Assembly: GCF_047496725.1 (NCBI RefSeq)
Contig: NC_132978.1
Location: 6,439,501 to 6,503,500, forward strand
Direction: 5' to 3'
DNA: 64,000 bases
From: Anoplolepis gracilipes
Lineage: Eukaryota > Arthropoda > Insecta > Hymenoptera > Formicidae
The notes beneath the pieces are model-generated. The model was not told the DNA's origin. It was given only the letters and a program-made list of their open reading frames with translations, and did no database searches. Made by a program: the position numbers and the translations under genes. The number at the start of each line of letters is the position of its first letter. The stretch's first letter is position 1. Of this stretch, positions 55,654-64,000 are shown in pieces.

Positions 55654-57090
55654 ATTATGCTACTTTCCAAGCATTTAATGTTAGTACATATCCAAAAATA
55701 GAAACTAATAAATCGATTGTAGATAGTGGATGCACATCCAATATGACGTTTAATAGAGATTATTTTATAGAATACAAACCTATTGAAGGAAAAATCTATT
55801 TAGCCGGACGGAACAATATTGTAAAATCTAGAGATATTGGTACAATAAAAGTTAAAGTACAGGGTGATAAAGATACAACAAATTATGTTATTATATATGA
55901 CGTAATATATGTCCCCGAATTACGCAATAATTTGTTATCCGTTATGAAATTAATGAACCGAGGACTTAAGGTTAATTTTATAGATCATCTAGTTAGATAT
56001 GTCGAAAAAATAGTGGTGAAATCGTTGCCGTGGAAGAACAAGATAATGATCACTTTGTTATTAATATGATACCTGTAATAGAAAGCAGCATCAATGGATG
56101 CAATAACGCATGTATAAATAACACAAAGACTAATAATATGGTTACTAATAAGTTTAGTGAGAATATTCAACATATATGGCATCGGAGGTTAGATCATGTA
56201 AACAATAAATATATGCAGAAACTAATAAAAGAAAATCTAGTTATCGGGATTAATAATAAATTAAAAGAAGTTAATTGTGATGCATGCAAAACATGTAAAT
56301 TATCCCGTAAACCTCACAAAAGCATAATATACGAACAGAGTAGTGAAGTTTTAAAATTATTATATTTAGATGTTTGTGGGCCCATACCTGTAGAGTCTAT
56401 CGGAGATTCACGTTACATATTACTTATTGTTAATAATTACAGTGGCATATATTTTACTTATTTTCTTAAAAACAAGAGTGATGTTTTTTCTATATTTACA
56501 ATTTTTAAAGAAAAATGTAAAAACAAATTAGGAAAACGAATTAAAAGTATTTGCACAGACAACGGTACGGAGTTCATAAATAATAATGATTTTCGCAAGT
56601 TAACTAACAGGGAAGGTATTGAATATCAAAAGACAAGGTTCCATATAATCCTGAAAGTAACGGAAAGGTAGAGAGAGAGGAAACAGAGTAATTTTAGAGC
56701 GTGCCCGTACTCTACTATATAAAAGTGATTTGCCTTTAAATTTTTGGGCAGAAGCAGTCGCTTACATAACATATTCAGTTAATTTAACGTCAAGAAAAAA
56801 TAAAGACAAGACACCGTATGAATTGTGGAACAAAAAGATGCTTAATATCTCTTATTTAAAAACATTCGGATGTCTAGCATATCATTCCCAAAAATTCACG
56901 TAATAAATTACAACCAAGTGGAAAAAAAGCGATAATGGTAGGATATTCGCGAGAAAAAGTCGGGTACCGGTTATTTGATCTTGAACAAAAATTAATTATC
57001 GAAGAACGTAATGTAATTTTTGATGAAAGCTTAAAGGGAAGCTATTTTCTTAAAAAACGAGAATTAAATAGTAATAACTGTAAACCGATT
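55654..57090 (+). pseudogene. pol: copia pol: protease and integrase (broken)
   Basis: Protease shows SIVDSGCTSNMT (55716-55751) and a VPELRNNLLSVMKL stretch. Integrase (56030-56671) has the His-His-Cys-Cys start (WHRRLDHVN ... CDACKTCK), LLYLDVCGPIP (first Asp) and ICTDNGTEF (second Asp). A frame change near 56655 separates the remainder (LPLNFWAEAVAYITYSVN, KTPYELWNKK, FGCLAYH) up to a NVIFDES motif near 57010. Stops follow and no polymerase is found. Confidence 0.85.
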
Positions 57091-58260
57091 TGATCGTCCG
57101 TTAAAAATAATTTTGAAAGGTAATGATCGCAGAGCGCGTCATGATGTTGTCGGGCCAAATAAACAAACAAGCGGTAAGACGAGTAGGCAATAACAAGTAA
57201 ACGAACAGATTTGAACGATAGACACGGTGACCTAAAAACAGAAAGTTCGAGAAGAATAGAACAATATAAGGAGTGACAAAAGCTTCTCGAGGCCTTTTGA
57301 CGATCAGAGTACCGCGAGTCAGACGCATCGGTCACCAACGTAGACCATACGCCCGTTATATTGTCTCTTTGTGAGAGAGGTGAAATAAAGTTTATTTTTA
57401 TTATTTTTAATTGAACCCGCACTTCTCTTTTTTCTGAATTTTCCTTACAAAATTCAGAAATGGGATTCCGTCGGTGTTATATATGGTGTTTGTGTCGGCG
57501 ATTCACGATTAGCAATATACGTGGAACAAATTTTGGTGTTTTTGGTTTTTAGCAGAAATGCCAGGTTGCCCACACCAGCAACCGTATCTGCTGCGTGCGC
57601 ATGCGCGTGCGACCGTAGGAGAGGGAAACACACACAAGCGCCGTACCGCGTACGTGTGAGCTCGGTGCTCGGCTAGCTTCGGCTGGCTAATAGAAAAGGA
57701 TGGATAGATTATTTTCTGTCTCCTTCCCACCAAGCTGGCAACGAACGATGCTTCTCGCTTCTCGATTCTCGTTTCTCGATTCTTGATACACGTGAAAACA
57801 TTATATGTTTTTTTTACTTTTTGTTATATTATGAATTATGTTTATTATTATATTTATTATTATATATTATTATTATATATATTACATATGTATATATATA
57901 TATCATACATATTAATTTATTTATTATGATTTTAAGATGTATATTTATTAAAAATTTTTATATTACACACGTAGAAAAATGTATATTTCAAATTGATGAC
58001 TTGAAAGAATAAAGAATATCCATGTGAAAACAACCAAAAAAAACATATAATTAATCAAGTAAAAAAGCTCTCTTTAATTAAGAGGGAAATGATGTCAACG
58101 CCATACAGTAGTTAAAGTCTATATATGATAAATAACTAGTATCAAGGCTCTCTGTGTAAATAAAATTAAAAAACAATAAAGGCAGTAGAGAGCAAATAAC
58201 GTATAAACGGAATTAGGTGGCAATTGAGAATAATTAGAACACTGTAGATATAATAGAATA
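57091..58260. other. Spacer with an LTR-like polyadenylation region
   Basis: AATAAA near 57384, in GTGAAATAAAGTTTATT, followed by a CCTTACA at 57444-57450, resembles the end of an LTR, but no partner copy or internal element is found. The area at 57550-57700 is GC-richer with GCGCATGCGCGTGCG. Nothing coding is recognised. Confidence 0.35.
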
Positions 58261-58600
58261 TTTTATGTAGTGACCAAATTAGTTTATTAACAATAAACGA
58301 AATCTACGCATGTGTTGTAAATTAGTATAATTTAAAAAACATAAAATCGAACGAATGTTTCGAGTTCATTTTGAGTCTTCTTCAGCGTACATTAATAAAT
58401 ATAACTAATAAGTACAATATCGGTCCCAATATAAATTCGTTAAAACTATAATTTAAAAATATAAATAAATGAAATATAAATATATAATAAATATATAATA
58501 AATGATGTTAATGTTTCTTGAATTATATACATAAAAATAAGAAATATATATAGATAAAAAAAAAGAGAAATATATATAGCGTTGCGCAATCTAATATATT
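58261..58600 (-). repeat. Possible remnant of a Penelope-like 3' region
   Basis: A minus-strand CTGAAGA ... GAAAC motif at 58357-58385 corresponds in type and surroundings (AT-rich, ACATTCGTTCG) to the motif in the 3' regions of the pair at 39.7-43.9 kb. No protein remnant accompanies it. Confidence 0.35.
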
Positions 58601-59342
<742 letters not shown>

Positions 59343-59461
59343 GTAGAAGCAATCCAGATTATAAACAATCCAGTTTGTAAGTCTCGATTGTAAATTTGTA
59401 TATTTTTATTCTTTTATTCATTTTTCTTAAATTCTTTGTTTCTGTTTTTTGTTCTACAAAA

Positions 59462-60354
59462 ATGTCTGATCAATTAAGAAAAAAATTTAAGCGAAGCTTC
59501 CAAGAAGCTTGGCTTAATGATGATAGAATTAAATCTTGGATATCTAAAGTATCTTCTAATGATAGCTTATATCATTGCACCATATGCAATAAAAATATTT
59601 CCTGCAACACACATGTTTTAAGACATGCGGATTCTGCGTGTCACAAAAATAATTTATCTTCATTAAATAATGATGATGAGAGTTCAAAGAAAAATATATC
59701 TAAAAAATATAAATTTCAACCACAATGGCTGGAAATTGAATTATTTAAACCATGGCTACGTGAAGTATCACATGACATAAATTCATTTTTCTGCTCATTT
59801 TGTAATAAATCTATGTTTGGTGATTTATCACACATTTATCGTCACGCAGAATCCGAATCACATATAAAAATGTCTAAAAAAAATGAAACAGAAACAAGAA
59901 ACACAGACAAAGATTTAAACATGATAATAAATGATCCACTTGTGTCGTTTGATGAACGTAAAAAATCAGCGGAAGTAAAATATGCCGCTTTAATTGCAGA
60001 AAAAATATACCTTATCAAACTGCATAAGAAATTTTGAGCTTTTTTCAACATATAGGACAAGACTCTAATGTATTAAAAAAAATGACTATGGGTCGAACTA
60101 AATGTAAAAATATAATTTCCAATGTTTTGTGCCCCGTTGAAATTGAAAATGTTGCTAATAAGCTTCAAATAACAAAATTCTCTGTTTTTGTTAACGAAAC
60201 GTCAGATATCTGCAATGAAAAATGGATGACATTTTTCGTTAGATACATTGATCCTAAGACATTAGAAATTCGCTCACAACTAGTCAAATTAATAAATATT
60301 GATGCAAGAGACAGTAGTGCTGAAAAGTTATTCCACACATTAAAAACTTTTTAG
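59462..60354 (+). pseudogene. hAT-like transposase, N-terminal half (frameshifted, truncated)
   Basis: The ATG at 59462 (MSDQLRKKFKRSFQ) starts a protein with two BED-like fingers: CTICNKNISC ... LRHADSACH (residues 40-62) and CSFCNKSM ... YRHAESESH (about 112-134). Around 60028 the frame changes; the continuation SFFQHIGQDSNVLKKM leads into an RNase H-like start, FSVFVNETSDICNEKWMTFFVRY. In hAT relatives this first motif is usually an Asp-Glu-Ser/Thr-x-Asp pattern; here Asn replaces the first Asp. A TAG at 60352-60354 ends it just where a gypsy element begins. The first ATG at 59396 is rejected because it only adds a hydrophobic run with no family match. Confidence 0.75.
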
Positions 60355-60447
60355 TACATTTTTACTTATTACGAAAGGTTGCTAAAATTTTGTGGACATT
60401 ATTTCGCGGAGTTACGGACTTTTGTGAGGGACGAGAGGAAAATTACG

Positions 60448-61586
60448 ATGAGCTCGCTTAAAGTACGGGAGCTCAAAGAAAAATTAAAGGGCTTGGATTT
60501 ACCCAGCACGGAATCAAAGACTGAATTGATAAAACGATTGTTGGAGGTGGGAGTGCCACATGAAAAGCTGCTATGTACGACTGAACAAACTACCGAAGAC
60601 GAGGAGCAGAATAGCGAGCGAGACGATGAGCCTCAATAGGAAAGTATACGCATACCAGTCGCTAGAGAGATCGAGCTTTTGCGAAAAGAAAGAGATTTAG
60701 CCAATCGCGAAGCTGAGTTATTAAGAAGGGAATTAGAACTTTTTAGAATGACGCCAAGATCAGAAGAAAGTGTGGGTACTTGTAACGGCAAGACGAAATG
60801 GAAAGAGATCAAAGAAATGGTCGGCGAATATGACGAAAGAGGTCGAGGATTCCGTCAATGGAAAGATCAAATTGAAAAGTTGATTATATCGTATAATCTG
60901 AATGGCCACCAGGCGAAGGCATTGGTGTGCAGCAGGCTGACCGGAAGAGCACTGAGATGGTATTACTCGAGTGCGGACTGTGTCCAGTTAAGTTACGACG
61001 AGCTCTTGGAAGAATTGAGGAAAATGTATGGGCAACAAATAGACTCGTTGACGTTACGACGCGAGCTGGAAACCAGGAAGTGGACAGTAGGAGAAACTTT
61101 TGCCGACTATATTTCCACGATAAAGTGACGCTGGCGAACCGCGTTCCAGTCTCGGGCTCAGAGGTGATCAGTTATATCGTTGACGGCATTCCAAATCAGG
61201 AATTACGCACACCGGCGAAGGTGCAACGTTATGATTCGATAGAGACGATGCTGACGGCCTTTGCGGGAATTTCATTGCCTAGAGAAACATCTCGCCGACA
61301 TGTGCAATGTCACAGGAGTGCTCCTGCGATAAAGACCAATCAGGGCGAGGAGCGACAGAAACCGAGGGAGGCACATTCGCTGAGGTGCTATAATTGCAAT
61401 GAGGTCGGACATTTCGTAACAAACTGCGGGAAACCGAAGCGACAATGGGGATTCTGCTACCGATGTGAAGGACGTGTTCATCGAGTGAACCAGTGCAACG
61501 CACCGACGGGCAACATCAACCTAGTGGCGAGGGAGCGGCACGAGGACGATTTTCGGCGAACAGTAGACCTGCGTGTGGGAAACTAA
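60448..61586 (+). pseudogene. gag: gypsy gag with SAP-like N-terminus and two zinc knuckles (broken)
   Basis: The start at 60448 (MSSLKVRELKEKLKGLDLPS) is chosen because the SAP-like helix-turn-helix begins there; the motif continues TESKTELIKRLLE. A TAG at 60637-60639 interrupts, then 60679-61128 carries a capsid region (FRQWKDQIEKLIISYNLN, AKALVCSRLTGRALRWYY, ELLEELRKMYG). A frame change near 61125 leads to the nucleocapsid with CYNCNEVGHFVTNC and CYRCEGRVHRVNQC, both CCHC. SAP motifs bind AT-rich DNA. Confidence 0.8.
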
Positions 61587-61850
61587 GACGGTAGTTGTAG
61601 CATAAAGCACGTAGCGAACGCACTGCTCGATTCGGGAAGCCGGATTTGTTTTGTTAAGGAGCGTTTTGTTCCCCGCGAATATATAATAATTGGTTGCGGA
61701 AACGATCAATTTTACGGGATAAACGGAAGCGGATTAGAATTAATAAGCTATGTAGAAGCTATTATTGTTTTAAATAAAGAATATCAAATTATGTTGCGAG
61801 TCGTCTCGGATAAAACGGTGACGCGGAGACAAACTCTCAAGATATTTTAA
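61587..61850 (+). pseudogene. pol: gypsy protease region (broken)
   Basis: A minimal aspartic-protease core, ALLDSGSRICFV (Asp-Ser-Gly) at about 61621-61656, is followed by strands ending near 61820. The frame is interrupted by a stop near 61848. Confidence 0.65.
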
Positions 61851-61879
61851 TAAATGAAGACCTCTCGAGTGAGGAAAAA

Positions 61880-62776
61880 TTGCGTGTGCGGGACTTATTT
61901 GAAAACTATTATGTTAATGCACCTTCAGAGCCCGCTACGGAAAATGTTATGACGCTTGTGCTTACTGATAATAAACCGTTTTCTTGCACGCCGCGTAGAC
62001 TTTCTTATGACGAGAAATCTAAGTTGCGGAATATTTTAAATGATTTAATGGGGAAAGGCGTAATTAGAGAAAGTATGTCGGAATATGCTTCACCAATCGT
62101 GTTAACCAAAAAGAAAAACGGGGAAACGCGTATATGTGTCGATTTTCGTACGTTAAATAAAGTTACGGCGCGTGACAATTTCCCACTCCCGTTGATTGAA
62201 GATCAATTATATTTATTAGAGGGGAAAAAATACTTTACGACACTGGACCTAAAAGACAGCTTCTATCATATAAAAATGCATGAAAATTCGATCAAATATA
62301 CATCGTTTGTTACGCCCCTGGGGCAGTACGAGTGCGTGAGAATGCCTTTTGGCTTAAAGGGCGCCCCGCTCAGATTCCAACGTTAAGTTACGCAGATTTT
62401 TAAAGAATTGATTAACGCGGAAGAAATTTCAATATATCTGGATGATATCCTTATCGCCACCGAGACGATGGAACATCATCTTCATGTGTTGGAGAAAGTA
62501 TTTAAGTTGCTTGTTGCAAATTTGTTAGAGTTACGGTTGAACAAGTGTAGGTTTCTTCAGACGAGATTAAATTATTTGGGATACACGGTGACAAGCGAAG
62601 GCATTCGGCCGACAGATCAGGGTCTTGAGGCAGTTGAGAAGTTTCCGGTTCCGCTAAGCGTTCGCGACATACAAAGTTTTTTAAGATTGTGCTCCTACTT
62701 TAGAAAATTCATCGAGGGTTTCTCGATTATTGCTAAACCCTTGTACGACCTAACGAGGAAAACCGCCAATTTTTGA
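61880..62776 (+). pseudogene. pol: gypsy reverse transcriptase (broken)
   Basis: 61880-62386 holds the fingers and palm start: YASPIVLTKKKNGETRICVD, FTTLDLKDSFYHI (motif A Asp), MPFGLKGAPLRFQR, then a TAA at 62384-62386. 62408-62776 continues with ISIYLDDILIATE (catalytic YLDD), LNKCRFLQ, LNYLGYTVTSEG and LRLCSYFRKFI, ending in TGA at 62774. Two nonsense mutations therefore split an otherwise clear polymerase. Confidence 0.88.
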
Positions 62777-63240
62777 TTCCGAGAAGTAAAGAAAGAAACT
62801 TTCGAAGCGTTAAAAAACCGACTAATTAATGCTCCCATATTAAACATATATTCTCCACGCGATGAAACGGAGCTGCATTGCGACGCGAGCGCGGCGGGCT
62901 TCGGAGCGATTCTGTTACAGAGAAAAGCGGACCGCAAATTTCATCCGATATTTTATTTTTCAAAGAGAACCACCGAGATCGAATCCAGATATCATAGTTT
63001 TGAGCTAGAGACCTTAGCGATAATCTATGCGCTTCGTCGTTTCTGAATATTTACCATATTTACTTAGAATAAAATTTAGAATCGTCACTGATTGCCAAGC
63101 ATTGAGTTTGACTCTAAATAAGAAAAAAACGAATTCACGGATTTCGCGATGGGTCTTGGAAATGCAGGATTATGATTATGTACTGGAGCACAGATCTGGT
63201 TCTCGCATGTCGCATGTGAACGCGCTTAGCCGGCAAATAT
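62777..63240 (+). pseudogene. pol: gypsy RNase H (broken)
   Basis: 62860-63040 encodes ELHCDASAAGFGAILL (first Asp), RKFHPIFYFSKRT and FELETLAIIYALRRF, ending in TGA at 63044-63046; the next frame continues IVTDCQALSLTL (last Asp), RISRWVLEMQDYDY and RSGSRMSHVNALSR. All the usual RNase H blocks are present across the break. Confidence 0.8.
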
Positions 63241-63965
63241 TTGTAATCGAGGATAACTCCTTTGACAGAAATCTTGCATTGTGTCAGAGCGGCGATTCGG
63301 AAATCGAGAAAATTCGTGTGGATTTAGAGCGATCCGAAAGTAAATTTTATGAAATGAGAGATGGACTTGTGTACAGGAAAAGCCAAGGAAATCTTTTATT
63401 TTATATTCCGACTGCGTTGGAAGCGAGCGTTATGTACAAGTATCACAACAAGATGAGCCACGTAGGCGTCGAGAAGACCGTTTGTAATATATTAAATAGT
63501 TACTGGTTTCCAGATACGAGATCGAAGGTCGACAAACATATAAAAAACTGTTTGAAGTGTATCGCGTTTACTCCGAATACAGGCAAATCCGAACGATTTT
63601 TAAACAACATATCGAAAGGTGATGTACCGTTTCTTACGCTACATATCGACTATCTGACCCCGGCATCCAGATCACATTCCGCCACAACCCGCTATATTTT
63701 TTTGGTTGTCGATGCTTTTACCAAATATGTAAAATTGTATGCTACTAAGAGTACAGGCGTAGCGGAGGTAATAAAATGCCTCAAATCATATTTCGAACAT
63801 TACAGCCGACCGTTGCAAATTGTTTCAGATCGTGGTAGTTGTTTTACATCTCGCGAATTCGAGGAATTTATAAACGACAATAATATACGACATATTAAGA
63901 TCGCAACCGCTTCGCCTCAAGCAAATGATCAGGCTGAAAGGTTCAACCGGATGGGAGTCTATTGA
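63241..63965 (+). CDS. pol: gypsy integrase (part; open but diverging at its end)
   Basis: The open frame from 63027 continues into integrase: zinc-binding YHNKMSHVGVEKTV ... CLKC (His-His-Cys-Cys), then the catalytic core with LHIDYLTP (first Asp), IVSDRGSCF (second Asp) and, about 35 residues on, QANDQAERFNR (Glu). The DDE spacing is normal. The frame then ends MGVY-stop at 63963, where the usual continuation of the core helix is expected, so the C-terminal domain is lost or shifted. Confidence 0.85.
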
Positions 63966-64000
63966 CCACGTCGCCAATTGGCCAGTTTAAAATGAGGCTC

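Larger units (their letters stand above)
54480..57090 (+). mobile_element. Copia-type LTR retrotransposon, truncated within pol
   Basis: The 5' LTR 54480-54743 (TGTAAC ... CCCAACA) is followed by TTGGTAGCAGAACGTGG, a copia-type primer site. gag, protease and integrase remnants follow, then sequence loses similarity near 57090 before any reverse transcriptase. No matching 3' LTR was found. Confidence 0.8.
60355..64000 (+). mobile_element. Gypsy-type LTR retrotransposon, internal region (cut by window end)
   Basis: gag, protease, reverse transcriptase, RNase H and integrase follow in gypsy order on the plus strand. No 5' LTR or primer site is evident between 60355 and 60448, so the 5' end is probably lost; the 3' end is outside the window. 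Confidence 0.88.

Overview
The window reads as nuclear DNA of an insect, most likely a hymenopteran such as an ant. The basis is AT-rich DNA with spliced genes using GT/AG introns, abundant microsatellites, a gypsy-type element with an env-like gene, Penelope-like elements with a GIY-YIG domain, an R1/I-group LINE and hAT DNA transposons. The ant call is an inference from this repertoire. Nothing prokaryotic (operon, CRISPR array, Shine-Dalgarno signal) is seen.

Only one clear host gene is present: a complete seven-exon class II fumarase (fumarate hydratase) on the + strand at 4013-6970, 507 codons, with a mitochondrial-type leader and a second in-frame ATG that could give a cytosolic form. 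Upstream, at 680-1216, are three copies of a short signal-peptide-like exon, two of them exactly 20 codons followed by a consensus splice donor; these may belong to a small secreted-peptide family.

Most of the rest is mobile DNA. 1-2.5 kb and 7.4-11.2 kb hold palindromic (foldback/MITE-like) elements, including a nested set at 8272-10333 and a palindrome with a tRNA-like centre at 7447-7900. 11515-19991 is a minus-strand gypsy/errantivirus-type endogenous element with 344/346-bp LTRs and decayed gag, pol and env. 20.0-23.7 kb holds foldbacks, a 386-bp GTGC array and copies of a G-rich module capped by a microsatellite. 23723-28771 is a nearly intact LINE with a 20-bp target-site duplication. 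28.97-29.73 kb is an inverted 15-bp minisatellite. 31601-35938 is a complete hAT transposon with 1.2-kb inverted arms that duplicate the end of its own transposase gene, flanked by a perfect 8-bp duplication.

35.9-39.7 kb and 43.9-48.5 kb are largely unexplained noncoding-looking DNA. 39673-43859 is a head-to-head inverted pair of Penelope-like elements, and 48.56-50.79 kb a decayed third copy split by a solo LTR. 50.8-53.56 kb is a truncated minus-strand gypsy element, 54480-57090 a truncated copia element, 59462-60354 the N-terminal half of a hAT-like transposase, and 60.36 kb to the end a gypsy element whose Gag begins with a SAP-like motif. Nested and inverted insertions dominate the architecture. 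All coordinates were read by eye, so repeat edges carry an uncertainty of several bases.
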